Assembly (NCBI GenBank): GCA_034002405.1
Contig: JAVFAS010000025.1
Coordinates: 1-43,519 of the forward strand
Source: SZUA-365 sp034002405
GTDB taxonomy: Bacteria; Bacteroidota; Ignavibacteria; SZUA-365
Direction of reading: 5' to 3'
DNA: 43,519 nt
In this document: one piece after another, positions 1 to 7,955 of the stretch
Layout: the number at the start of each line of letters is the position of its first letter
How positions within the stretch are numbered: the first letter of the stretch is position 1
Made by a program: the position numbers and the translations under genes
The notes under the pieces: model-generated
The model's input: only the letters and a program-made list of their open reading frames with translations
What the model was told of the DNA's origin: nothing
Databases searched by the model: none

Positions 1-76
1 ATTGAAACATGATGTGTTCCTTCAGGGACCAGACGATGGCGAGGACTTCGGCCTTCGTCCCCTCGTCCTCGATCAT
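1..76 (-). CDS. Unidentified protein, N-terminal fragment (runs off the left edge)
   Basis: An ATG at 74-76 opens a frame that reads leftward to the window edge without a stop, giving about 25 residues beginning MIEDEGTKAEVLAIVWSLKE. It starts 11 nt after the stop of the upstream mtaB-like gene on the same strand, so the two are probably co-transcribed. A GAAGGG-like ribosome-binding stretch lies just before the ATG. The visible part shows an acidic start and then an amphipathic or hydrophobic stretch. This is too little to assign a family, and I do not recognise it. It could also be a chance short frame, although the tight spacing argues for a real gene. Confidence 0.45.
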   Translation of the reverse strand, partial: MIEDEGTKAEVLAIVWSLKEHIMFQ

Positions 77-87
77 CCTTTGCCCTT

Positions 88-1431
88 CTACCCCGCCACC
101 ACAGGCAATGCGACATAGTCGCCCAGCGCCGACGGCTTCTCGAGTACCCTGCCAATGACCACGTCCTTCCCCAGGGCTTCGCAGCAGACGGGGAGAATGC
201 GGTTCTCGAGACCCGGCTGCCATGGTACGGAAACACGGACATAATTCTCCGAAAATCCGCTCACTTCGCTGCCGTCTCCGGACTCGAACAGCACCTGCAA
301 TGTGCGGCCGATCTGCCGCTCGTAGTAGGCGCGGCGCTTGCGCTGGCTGAGCGTGCGCAGCATCGCGCTGCGCCGGGCGCGCTCCGTCGGCGATATTTTG
401 CTGTCGAAGGACTCGGCGTCGGTGCCGGGACGCTCGCTGTACGAGAACACGTGCAGGTAGGTGAACGGCAGATCGACGAGAAACGCGTATCCCTCGCGGA
501 ACAGCTCCTCGGTCTCCCCCGGCATGCCGACGATGACGTCGATGCCGATCGCCGCGTGGGGCAGTGCGGCGAGCACGGCTTCGATGCGATCGCGGTATAC
601 CCGCGTGTTGTAGCGGCGGCGCATCAGCCGCAACACGGCGTCCGATCCGTTCTGCAAGGGAATGTGGAAATGCGGAACGAGCTTCGGATTCGCCGCCGCG
701 AGGGCGATGATGTCGTCACCGAGCAGGTTGGGCTCGATCGAGGAAATCCGGATTCGAAACTCCCCATCCAGTGCAACGAGGTGGGTGAGCAGTTCGTGCA
801 AGGTCGTCCCCGTACCCGCCCCGTAATCACCGACATTCACACCGCTGAGCACGATTTCGTGGAAGCCCTGCGCGATGATGTCCCGTGCGTGCGCGAGTGT
901 GCGCTCGATACTCTCGCTGCGGCTCGCTCCGCGCGCCATCGGAATCGTGCAGTAGGAACAATGGTAGTCACAGCCGTCCTGCACCTTGAGAAAAGCCCGC
1001 GTGCGCGCACCGCCCTCGGCGGAATACGCGACGCCGAAATCCGTGGCGTCGGCGACCTCGCCCACGACGATGCGGACCTGATTCTTGTGCCAGGCGGGTT
1101 CGGCATGATCCATGATGTGGAACTTCTCCTCCGCGCCAAGGACGAGGTCCACGCCCTCGATCGAGGCCAGCTCGTCGGGGCGAAGCTGCGCGTAGCAGCC
1201 GAGCACGATCACATAGGCGCCGGGCGAGCGCCGCAGCGCCTGCCGCACGGCCTTGCGCGCGTCACGGTCGGCGTTCTCGGTCACCGAGCAGGTGTTGATG
1301 ACCACGACATCCGCTTCCTCGCGGAAGTCCACCGTCGCGAAACCCCGCGCGGCGAACTGCCGCTGAAAGGTCGCGGTCTCCGCGAAATTGAGCTTGCAGC
1401 CGAGGGTGTGGAAGGAGACGCGGTGTTTCAT
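88..1431 (-). CDS. mtaB: MiaB-like tRNA (N6-threonylcarbamoyladenosine) methylthiotransferase, MtaB type
   Basis: A radical-SAM methylthiotransferase of 447 residues, the usual size for the family. The N-terminal UPF0004 domain has the three cluster cysteines C12 (TLGCKLN), C48 (NTCSVTENAD) and C79 (LGCYAQ). The radical-SAM CxxxCxxC motif is C154-C158-C161 in DGCDYHCSYC. A TRAM-like RNA-binding domain is expected at the C-terminus. By family, MtaB converts t6A to ms2t6A at position 37 of ANN-decoding tRNAs in the cytoplasm. The frame is open 17 codons further upstream, but that extension crosses an intergenic repeat and does not look coding, so the ATG at 1429-1431 is preferred. The gene is divergent from the polysaccharide cluster and followed 11 nt later by an unidentified gene. 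MiaB or RimO are less likely given the TLGCKLN start. Confidence 0.93.
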   Translation of the reverse strand: MKHRVSFHTLGCKLNFAETATFQRQFAARGFATVDFREEADVVVINTCSVTENADRDARKAVRQALRRSPGAYVIVLGCYAQLRPDELASIEGVDLVLGAEEKFHIMDHAEPAWHKNQVRIVVGEVADATDFGVAYSAEGGARTRAFLKVQDGCDYHCSYCTIPMARGASRSESIERTLAHARDIIAQGFHEIVLSGVNVGDYGAGTGTTLHELLTHLVALDGEFRIRISSIEPNLLGDDIIALAAANPKLVPHFHIPLQNGSDAVLRLMRRRYNTRVYRDRIEAVLAALPHAAIGIDVIVGMPGETEELFREGYAFLVDLPFTYLHVFSYSERPGTDAESFDSKISPTERARRSAMLRTLSQRKRRAYYERQIGRTLQVLFESGDGSEVSGFSENYVRVSVPWQPGLENRILPVCCEALGKDVVIGRVLEKPSALGDYVALPVVAG

Positions 1432-1470
1432 GGTGATGTAAAAAAAGAAAATTTCGGGGGAATGTGAAAT

Positions 1471-1510
1471 GGCTGTTGGCATTTGGCTGTTGGGTGTTGG
1501 CTGTTGGCGG
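1471..1510. repeat. Imperfect 7-nt tandem repeat (GGCTGTT units)
   Basis: The units read GGCTGTT, GGCATTT, GGCTGTT, GGGTGTT, GGCTGTT and then a partial GGCGG, a strict 7-nt period over about 40 nt. It lies in the divergent spacer between the mtaB-like gene and the outer-membrane barrel gene. The same heptamer (TTGGCTG in another phase) recurs at 36707-36790 and on both sides of the scaffold gap at 15720-15819. The period leaves every frame open, so short apparent reading frames across it are artefacts. Confidence 0.85.
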
Positions 1511-1512
1511 AG

Positions 1513-1540
1513 TTGCTTTCCGGAGGGGAATCGATATATT
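1513..1540 (+). promoter_or_regulatory. Possible promoter of the polysaccharide cluster
   Basis: TTGCTT (1513-1518) and TATATT (1535-1540) are separated by 16 nt, a fair sigma70-like match immediately after the heptamer repeat. If used, transcription would begin within a few bases of the ATG at 1550, giving a nearly leaderless message, or the true start would be a later ATG (1559 or 1589-1593). This is inference from sequence alone. Confidence 0.35.
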
Positions 1541-1549
1541 TTCCCTCAT

Positions 1550-2671
1550 ATGACGACGATGCATGTTCCAAATCTCCTGCGCCCGGGGCGGATGCCGCCC
1601 GTGCTGTTGTTGGTCGCGTTCGTCGCGATGCACGCGGGGGCGTCGGCGCAGGTGGTGACGCTGTCGACGGAACTGCTGCGCGACGACATTCCGGCCACCA
1701 TCCAGCGGTCGCGCGCGGCGGTCACCTGGCAGCCGGCGGCGCAATGGGTTTCGGAGACGGGATACCGCTATGTCTTCGCCGACCAGGACCCCTTCAACGG
1801 TCTCCCCCGACTGCGTCCCGCCCTGCACGCCCTCGACCAGACCATCGAGCTGCGTCTCCCGTCGCTCGGATTGCGGGCACGTGCCATGGGCACGCTCTCG
1901 CGCATCGGCGGAGGCGCATATTACGGAGATTACGAGCTGGGACTCCGCTATACCGCCGCATGCACTGTCGTGGAGGGGGGCCTCCCACTGCGACTTGCGT
2001 TGCGCGCGGCCGGTGGAAGGGAACGGAATCTGAGCGTGAGCACGGCACTGATGGAGAATGTCGGCATGCATACCGGCGTCGTGGAGGCGGATGTCACCGT
2101 GAACGATGTCCTGCAACTCGTGGGCAATGCGGGTCGCGAGTGGTATCTGGACGGAAACCGCAAGGACGTGGCGTATTTCTATGCGCTGCTGCATGCAATG
2201 GACGACCCGAAGGTTGCCGTCGGCTACGCGTACTCCTGGGCCGACAGCGATCGATCATCGTGGAGCATGACCGGTTCCACCTTCAATCCGCGGCAGCGGG
2301 AGTACTCCTACTCCTATTTCTATTTCCCCTATTTCACGCCGCTCAACGAGCGTGGGCATTTGCTCATCGCGCTGGTGCAATGGCCGCTCGCCCCGTGGCT
2401 GCTCGTACATGGCAAGGTGTCGCTTCCGGTCTGGTCGCGCGGATCGCTGAAATGGATGCCCGAATCGGGCAACACAGCGATCCCGAACGATTACCATGTC
2501 ACCTACGACATCGACGATATCTTGCCGACGCAGATCGATGGCGGGTGCATCGTGCAATGGTCCCCCGCGCTGGCGGTGGACCTCGGCGTCTCGTCGTTTT
2601 CGAAACCCTACTATCAATACATCGCCGGCAGGCTGACGCTGCTCTATGCGCCCTTCGCCGCGTCGGACTGA
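1550..2671 (+). CDS. Outer-membrane beta-barrel protein, candidate polysaccharide export porin (YaiO-like)
   Basis: A protein of 373 residues with a hydrophobic signal peptide (about residues 15-33) and a signal peptidase I site at GASA|Q. The mature part has alternating polar/hydrophobic strands rich in Tyr, Trp and Phe and ends in a strand-like stretch (YQYIAGRLTLLYAPF), as expected for an outer-membrane barrel. I see no enzymatic motif. The position matters: it heads a cluster with a TPR protein, a family-2 glycosyltransferase and a GH26-like glycanase. In known synthase-dependent systems (PgaA, BcsC, YaiO) a TPR domain feeds polymer into a C-terminal barrel. Here the two parts would be separate proteins. 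The start is uncertain: the frame is open from 1469 across the repeat, and ATGs at 1559 and about 1591 are alternatives. Barrel call is firm, export role is inferred. Confidence 0.72.
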   Translation: MTTMHVPNLLRPGRMPPVLLLVAFVAMHAGASAQVVTLSTELLRDDIPATIQRSRAAVTWQPAAQWVSETGYRYVFADQDPFNGLPRLRPALHALDQTIELRLPSLGLRARAMGTLSRIGGGAYYGDYELGLRYTAACTVVEGGLPLRLALRAAGGRERNLSVSTALMENVGMHTGVVEADVTVNDVLQLVGNAGREWYLDGNRKDVAYFYALLHAMDDPKVAVGYAYSWADSDRSSWSMTGSTFNPRQREYSYSYFYFPYFTPLNERGHLLIALVQWPLAPWLLVHGKVSLPVWSRGSLKWMPESGNTAIPNDYHVTYDIDDILPTQIDGGCIVQWSPALAVDLGVSSFSKPYYQYIAGRLTLLYAPFAASD

Positions 2672-2702
2672 TGCCGCACCATCCCATGAACCATAGACAC
2701 GG

Positions 2703-2720
2703 CGGCCGGAAACGCGGCCG
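2703..2720 (+). other. Small GC hairpin just before the rfbF ribosome-binding site
   Basis: CGGCCG, GAAACG, CGGCCG forms a 6-bp stem with a 6-nt loop, ending one base before the GGAGG at 2721-2725. It could modulate translation of rfbF or mark RNA processing between the barrel gene and the sugar-nucleotide genes. There is no U-tract, so it is not a terminator. Confidence 0.3.
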
Positions 2721-2732
2721 GGAGGACCATCC

Positions 2733-3515
2733 ATGAAAGTCGTCATACTCTGCGGGGGACGCGGAACACGCATCCGCGATGTGTCGGAACATATTCCCAA
2801 ACCGATGCTCACGATCGGGGATCAGCCGATTCTCTGGCATGTCATGAAAATCTATGCCCATCACGGGTTGAAGGATTTTATCCTCTGCCTCGGCTATCAG
2901 GGATGGAAGATCAAGGAATATTTCCTGAACTTCCATGCCATGACCAGCGATTTCACACTCGATCTCGCACATCCTGATTCCATCACCTTCCACGCCGAAT
3001 CCGATTACGACTGGCGCGTCACCCTCGCCGACACGGGCCTGGAAAGCATGACCGGTGCCCGTCTGTGGAATGTGCGGAAGTATCTCACGGATGAGGATCA
3101 TTTCTGTCTGACCTATGGCGACGGCGTCGCCGACATCGACATCAACGAAGTGGTCGCGTTCCACAAGCGGCATGGAAAAGTCGGGACGATCGCCGGGGTG
3201 CACCCGGCGGGACGCTTCGGCGAGCTTGCCATGGACGGCGATCGCGTGGTGCAATTCAACGAGAAACCCAACATCACCGAGGGCCGCATCAACGGCGGCT
3301 TCATGGTGTTCGACGCGAAGCGGGTGTGGGATTATCTCTGGCCGGAGGAGTCGCTGAGTCTCGAAGCCGAATCGCTTCCCGCCATGGCGAAGGCGGGGGA
3401 CATGGTCAGCTATCGCCACGACGGATTCTGGCAATGCATGGACACCGCACGGGAATACGAGCTGCTCAATCAGATCTGGCACGATGGCAACGCGCCCTGG
3501 AAACGCTGGAGCTGA
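2733..3515 (+). CDS. rfbF: Glucose-1-phosphate cytidylyltransferase
   Basis: A protein of 260 residues, matching the roughly 257-residue RfbF family. The nucleotidyltransferase signature GGRGTRI is at residues 8-14, followed by IPKPM with the conserved Lys23. The DxD-like metal site lies in the YGDGVADID segment. By family it makes CDP-glucose from CTP and glucose-1-phosphate, the first step of CDP-6-deoxyhexose synthesis. A strong GGAGG (2721-2725) sits 7 nt before the ATG. The stop is 3 nt before rfbG, which performs the next reaction, so coupling is likely. In this cluster the product presumably feeds an exopolysaccharide rather than a classical O-antigen, since no O-antigen polymerase or flippase is seen. 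Confidence 0.96.
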   Translation: MKVVILCGGRGTRIRDVSEHIPKPMLTIGDQPILWHVMKIYAHHGLKDFILCLGYQGWKIKEYFLNFHAMTSDFTLDLAHPDSITFHAESDYDWRVTLADTGLESMTGARLWNVRKYLTDEDHFCLTYGDGVADIDINEVVAFHKRHGKVGTIAGVHPAGRFGELAMDGDRVVQFNEKPNITEGRINGGFMVFDAKRVWDYLWPEESLSLEAESLPAMAKAGDMVSYRHDGFWQCMDTAREYELLNQIWHDGNAPWKRWS

Positions 3516-3518
3516 GGG

Positions 3519-4625
3519 ATGGAAGACTCGTTCAAGAATCATTACGCCGGGAAGCGCGTGCTCATCACCGGCGACACGGGGTTCAAAGGATCCTGGCTCG
3601 CGATCTGGCTGAAGGAATTGGGGGCCGATGTCCGGGGCTACGCACTCGCGCCGCCGTCCGAACCCAACAATTTCACGATCTGTCGGCTCGAACAGAAGTT
3701 TACCCATGTACACGGCGACGTGCGTGACGTAACGAATTTGATGTCTGTTTTTGAAGAATTCCAGCCGGAGATCGTCTTCCATCTTGCCGCGCAGGCATTG
3801 GTACGCTATTCGTATGAAGTGCCGCGGGAGACGTTCGAGACCAACATTCTGGGAACGATCAACGTGCTCGAGGCCGTCCGTCACACACCCTCGGTCCACA
3901 CCGTCGTCATCGTGACCAGTGACAAATGTTATGAAAATCGCGAACAGGTGTGGGGTTACAAGGAAAACGACCCCCTCGGTGGCGACGATCCGTACAGCGC
4001 GTCGAAGGGCGCGGCCGAGGTCGTGTTCCGCTCGTACGTGAAATCATTTTTCTCGCATCGACCAGGCTTCGGTGGTGTGAGCGTCCGGGCGGGAAATGTC
4101 ATCGGCGGCGGGGATTGGGGTCGCGACCGCATCGTGCCTGACTGCATCACGGCCCTGCACGAGCATCGTCCGATCGATGTCCGCAGTCCCATGGCCATCC
4201 GGCCGTGGCAGCATGTGCTCGAACCGCTCAGCGGCTACCTCTGGCTGGGCACGCGGCTGACCGAGGACGTCGAGCGGTTTTCGGGCGGGTGGAACTTCGG
4301 TCCGGCCGACAGTTCCGCGAAATGCGTCAGCGATCTTGCCGCCGCGCTGGTGCGCGAATGGGGCGCGGGCGAATGGCGGGATGTGTCCGACAAGAATGAT
4401 CGCCGGCTGCACGAAGCAGGCTGGCTGCGACTGAGCTGCGACAAGGCCCATTTCCTGTTGCCGTGGTCCGCGGTCCTTTCCTTCGACGAGACCATGGATC
4501 TGACGGTGAAATGGTACAAGTATTTCTACGAGTACAAGGACACCAACATGTACCAGTACTGCGTCCACCAGATTCGTGAGTACACGCAACTGGCCGCGCA
4601 ACGGGAGCAGTTGTGGGCGATCTGA
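3519..4625 (+). CDS. rfbG: CDP-glucose 4,6-dehydratase
   Basis: An extended short-chain dehydrogenase of 368 residues, the normal RfbG length. The NAD-binding motif TGDTGFKGSW (residues 18-26) with the FKGSW variant is typical of CDP-glucose dehydratases. The substrate-side motif VTSDKCYEN and the catalytic YSASK (in DDPYSASKGAAE) follow. It converts CDP-glucose to CDP-4-keto-6-deoxyglucose. It begins 3 nt after rfbF. Its last 13 nt overlap the proposed GTG start of the next gene, an SDR that could act on the product. The PLP-dependent 3-dehydratase RfbH that usually follows in dideoxyhexose pathways is absent from the window. Confidence 0.96.
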   Translation: MEDSFKNHYAGKRVLITGDTGFKGSWLAIWLKELGADVRGYALAPPSEPNNFTICRLEQKFTHVHGDVRDVTNLMSVFEEFQPEIVFHLAAQALVRYSYEVPRETFETNILGTINVLEAVRHTPSVHTVVIVTSDKCYENREQVWGYKENDPLGGDDPYSASKGAAEVVFRSYVKSFFSHRPGFGGVSVRAGNVIGGGDWGRDRIVPDCITALHEHRPIDVRSPMAIRPWQHVLEPLSGYLWLGTRLTEDVERFSGGWNFGPADSSAKCVSDLAAALVREWGAGEWRDVSDKNDRRLHEAGWLRLSCDKAHFLLPWSAVLSFDETMDLTVKWYKYFYEYKDTNMYQYCVHQIREYTQLAAQREQLWAI

Positions 4626-5653
4626 GCGGGCGCGGTGATCAAGGTATACCGGACCCGGATATGTGTTTTTCTTCCTTCCCGGCATCCGCGCGCGTGCTGG
4701 TCACCGGCGGGGCGGGATTTCTCGGTCGGTATGTCATCGCGCGACTGAACGAGGCGGGCGTGCGGCCCGTCGCGACCCGGCTTCCCCACGAGACGCCGCC
4801 GACGTCCGTGTACCCGGCCGTTGGCGACCCCCCTGCCCCGCTCGACGCCGACTGGCGCGTGCTCGATCTGACCGATGCGGAGGCACTGCGGGCACTCCTG
4901 CGGGACTATGATCCCCATCATATCCTGCACCTGGCCGCCCGGATGAGCGGGGAACGGAGTTACACCTACGCCGACGAAGCCTTCCGCGTCAATCTCACGG
5001 TGACACACGAGCTGATGTGCGCCGCGGGCACCTTGTGCTCCGGCCTCGAGCGGCTTGTGCTGATCGGTTCGGCCGAGGAATACGGCAACGCCCCGGTGCT
5101 GCCTATTACCGAGGACGAACCCACCGCGCCCATTTCCCCATACTCGGCATCGAAAGCCGCCGCGACACAGTACGCCGTGCTCTATCACCGGTTATTTGGA
5201 CTACCCGTCACCGTCCTTCGCCCGTTCATTGTCTATGGGCCGGAACAGTCGACCGCGATGATGCTGCCGCAGCTGATCGCCACGGCACTGCGGGGCGAGG
5301 ATTTTCCGATGACACCCGGGGAGCAGACGCGTGATTTCATCTATGTCGGCGACGTCGCCGATGCCGTGCTGCGCGCAGCGGTCACGCCCGCCGCGGTCGG
5401 CGAGGTGTTCAACATCTGCAGTGGCGTGGAACGCAGCATCCTTTCACTCGCACGACAGGTACTCGCGGTGATGGAGAGCGAGACGCGCCTCCTCGTCGGC
5501 GCGATTCCATATCGATCGAACGAGGCCATGCGTCTCGTCGGAAATCCGGACAAAGCACATCGTCTGCTCGAATGGACGCCCCGGATCGAACTCGCGGAGG
5601 GGTTGCGGCGTACCATTGCGTCGTTTCGTCAACAATCCGTCGAACGCTCATGA
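4613..5653 (+). CDS. NAD(P)-dependent epimerase/dehydratase (extended SDR), probable CDP-sugar reductase or epimerase
   Basis: A protein of 346 residues from the GTG at 4613. The Rossmann motif TGGAGFLG is at residues 31-38, the catalytic Ser in IGSAEEYG is S153, and YxxxK is Y177-SAS-K181. It follows rfbF and rfbG directly, so the likely substrate is CDP-4-keto-6-deoxyglucose, reduced at C4 or epimerised. The exact reaction cannot be read from sequence. The GTG start is preferred because GGGAG lies 6 nt upstream. An ATG at 4661 (16 codons later, just before the conserved fold) is the alternative. Relatives include CDP-abequose/paratose synthases, CDP-tyvelose epimerase and GDP-6-deoxyhexose reductases. 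Its stop overlaps the TPR gene start (ATGA). Confidence 0.85.
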   Translation: MGDLSGRGDQGIPDPDMCFSSFPASARVLVTGGAGFLGRYVIARLNEAGVRPVATRLPHETPPTSVYPAVGDPPAPLDADWRVLDLTDAEALRALLRDYDPHHILHLAARMSGERSYTYADEAFRVNLTVTHELMCAAGTLCSGLERLVLIGSAEEYGNAPVLPITEDEPTAPISPYSASKAAATQYAVLYHRLFGLPVTVLRPFIVYGPEQSTAMMLPQLIATALRGEDFPMTPGEQTRDFIYVGDVADAVLRAAVTPAAVGEVFNICSGVERSILSLARQVLAVMESETRLLVGAIPYRSNEAMRLVGNPDKAHRLLEWTPRIELAEGLRRTIASFRQQSVERS

Positions 5654-6489
5654 AATCATATCATTTTCTTCATTTTCTTCTTTTTCTTCTTCTTCTCCCA
5701 TCGCCCTCCGCCGCGCAGTCGACATTTCGGAACGCTCCGACTGCCATGGCGAAGGGCGACCGGCTGTTCGCCCAGGAAAAATTCCAGGATGCCCTGCGCG
5801 AGTACCGGCGGCTTCCGGTCACGGTCGAATCGCTCAAGCGTGTCGGCGCAGCGAATATCAAGTTGTGGGACATGGCCGCCGCCATCGTCGCCCTGCGCGA
5901 CGCTGTCAAGCGCGCTCCCCGTGACAGCGAGGCCACGGCGCTGCTGGCTGAGGCGCTCAGCTGGAACGGTGCGTTCGACGAAGCCGCGGCGCTGTATCGC
6001 GTGGCATTGGCCGCCGGAGACGCCGCACCCGCGGTCCGCGTCGGCTACGCGCGCACCCTCTCCTGGAAGAAGGACCTCGACGGCGCGCTCGAACAGTACC
6101 GCATCGCGACAACGGAGTCTCCCGATAACCTCGACGCCCACATGGGATTCGCGGAAATGCTGAGCTGGAAAAAGCAGTTCGGTCCGGCCGCCGCCGCCTA
6201 TCGGCGGGTCGTCTCGCTCACCACCGTGCCCGCCTACAAGGCGGTCGCGCTCGCCCGTATCGGGAAAGTGCTGACATGGAAGGGTGACATGGCGGGCGCG
6301 GAAGGAAACTACCGCGAAGCCCTGCAACATGACGCGAAAAATGTCGATGCCATGTTCGGACTCGGCGAATTGCACGAGTGGAAGGAAAAATATGCGGACG
6401 CAAAGCGCTGGTATCAGAAAATCCTCCAGGTGCAGCCCGGACACAAGGGAGCAAAAGCGAAGCTCGTGCAGCTGATGTGGGTGAAATGA
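5650..6489 (+). CDS. Periplasmic TPR-repeat protein of a polysaccharide synthase cluster
   Basis: A protein of 279 residues beginning MKSYHFLHFLLFLLLL, a very hydrophobic signal peptide ending in PSAAQ and encoded by a striking CTT/TTC-rich tract. The mature part is a run of about six TPR-like helix pairs. Several share an A..LSW core: EALSWNGAFDEA, RTLSWKKDLDGA, EMLSWKKQFGPA, KVLTWKGDMAGA, ELHEWKEKYADA. This Trp-bearing TPR style resembles the periplasmic TPRs of YaiO and BcsC/PgaA-type exporters. The start overlaps the upstream stop (ATGA at 5650), and the stop overlaps the glycosyltransferase start, so expression is tightly coupled. It probably bridges the inner-membrane synthase and the outer-membrane barrel encoded at 1550. 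TPR architecture is clear, the bridging role is inferred. Confidence 0.85.
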   Translation: MKSYHFLHFLLFLLLLPSPSAAQSTFRNAPTAMAKGDRLFAQEKFQDALREYRRLPVTVESLKRVGAANIKLWDMAAAIVALRDAVKRAPRDSEATALLAEALSWNGAFDEAAALYRVALAAGDAAPAVRVGYARTLSWKKDLDGALEQYRIATTESPDNLDAHMGFAEMLSWKKQFGPAAAAYRRVVSLTTVPAYKAVALARIGKVLTWKGDMAGAEGNYREALQHDAKNVDAMFGLGELHEWKEKYADAKRWYQKILQVQPGHKGAKAKLVQLMWVK

Positions 6490-7955
6490 GGATCCTCGTC
6501 CATCTGCTGGTATTCGCGGCATTCCAGAGCATGCTGTATTTCGCCGTCTGGTGGCTCGATCCCGCGCATGCGAAGCAGTGGATCTTTTTCATCCCGCTCA
6601 CCCTCGCGACCTTCTGGCTCTTCCACGAATCATTCATCTACTGGTTTTATCTGATCGGCATGAAAACGCCCCGGCACCGGGACGCCCGCTCCGATCGGAC
6701 GGTGGATGTCTTCACCACCGCCGCACCGGGGGAACCGGTCGCCATGTTCGCCCGCTCCCTCCCGGCACTGCAAGCGATGCGATATCCGCACCGGACCTGG
6801 CTGCTCGATGGCAGCGGAAATCCGGCCCTCCGCCGGCTCGCCGAATCGCTCGGGGTTGATCGCATCGACTGCGCGGGAGTCGATGGCGCCAAGGCAGGCA
6901 AGATCAATCACGCCCTCCGAGAGACCGACGGCGAGATCGTGCTGGTCATCGATCCCGATCATGTGGCGGAGCCGCATTTCCTCGATCGCGTGCTCGGACA
7001 TTTCGATGATCCCGAGGTCGGCTTCGTGCAGGTCGTGCAGGCCTATCACAACCAGGCGACCTCCTTCGTCGCGCGAGCGTCGGCGGAACAGAGTTACGGA
7101 TTTTACGGTCCGATTCTCATGGGCATGCACGGCTATGGCGCGCCGATCGTCATCGGCGCCAACTGCACCTTTCGCCGCGCGGCGCTCGACACGATCGGCG
7201 GACACGCGGTGCACCTGGTCGAGGACTTCGTCACCTCCCTGCGCCTGCACGCCGCAGGCTGGAAATCCGTGTATGTACCGGAAATCCTCGCCCGCGGGCT
7301 TGTGCCCGAGGATCTCACGGCCTACTTCGGTCAGCAGCTCAAATGGGCAACGGGAATGTTCCAGGTACTGTTCACCCAACTGCCTCGGGCGCTCCCGCGA
7401 CTGCGAGGATGGAAGCGGTTGACGTATCTGTTGAGTTCGACCTATTATTTCTCCGGCGTGCCGATCACGCTCAATCTGCTGCTGCCGATCGTGTTTCTGT
7501 TTTCCGCGCTGTGGGCCGTGGAAATGCCGATCCGTGGGTACGTCACGCATCTGATCCCCTTCGCGACGTGCTTCGTCGTGATCCATCTTCTCGCGCAACG
7601 ATGGATGCGGCACCCGACGGAACGGGGACTGCAATGGCGCGGCGCCCTGCTCAAGATCGCGACCTGGCCGGTGTACATGCTCGCCCTGATCTACGCGATC
7701 GCGGGGGTGAACGTCCCCTACCTCCCGACACCAAAAACGCGCGAACGCGGAACGGCACCGCTGCTGGTCCTGCCACATGTCGTGATTATCCTGCTCTCGA
7801 TCGCGGCGATCGTCCATGCATGGAACACGCCGTTACGGAATTTCGAAGGCACCCAATTGATGATGTTTTTCGCCGCCCTGAATATCCTGCTCATGCTGCC
7901 CGTGATCGCGATCGCCATCCGGGACACATGGGGCAAACACAGGAGCGCAGCATGA
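6486..7955 (+). CDS. Membrane-embedded family-2 glycosyltransferase (polysaccharide synthase)
   Basis: A protein of 489 residues. Two N-terminal membrane segments (about 5-23 and 33-57) precede a cytoplasmic GT-A domain, then four or more C-terminal helices (about 325-370, 390-410, 425-445, 455-480). Processive-synthase motifs are visible: D156-P-D158 (DxD), NCTFRR, E246-D247 (the TED-like catalytic pair) and QQLKW at 283-287 (the QxxRW equivalent, with K for R). This layout matches BcsA, PgaC or AlgI-independent synthases that polymerise and thread a glycan through the membrane. There is no C-terminal PilZ domain, so c-di-GMP control through the synthase itself is not indicated. The start (ATGA overlap at 6486) and stop (ATGA overlap with the glycanase at 7952) show tight coupling. 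The sugar specificity cannot be read from sequence. Confidence 0.88.
   Translation: MRILVHLLVFAAFQSMLYFAVWWLDPAHAKQWIFFIPLTLATFWLFHESFIYWFYLIGMKTPRHRDARSDRTVDVFTTAAPGEPVAMFARSLPALQAMRYPHRTWLLDGSGNPALRRLAESLGVDRIDCAGVDGAKAGKINHALRETDGEIVLVIDPDHVAEPHFLDRVLGHFDDPEVGFVQVVQAYHNQATSFVARASAEQSYGFYGPILMGMHGYGAPIVIGANCTFRRAALDTIGGHAVHLVEDFVTSLRLHAAGWKSVYVPEILARGLVPEDLTAYFGQQLKWATGMFQVLFTQLPRALPRLRGWKRLTYLLSSTYYFSGVPITLNLLLPIVFLFSALWAVEMPIRGYVTHLIPFATCFVVIHLLAQRWMRHPTERGLQWRGALLKIATWPVYMLALIYAIAGVNVPYLPTPKTRERGTAPLLVLPHVVIILLSIAAIVHAWNTPLRNFEGTQLMMFFAALNILLMLPVIAIAIRDTWGKHRSAA

Noticed and set aside
2499..3899. 466-codon minus-strand open frame across rfbF and rfbG
   Set aside because: It spans two clear plus-strand genes and their junction and shows no family features.
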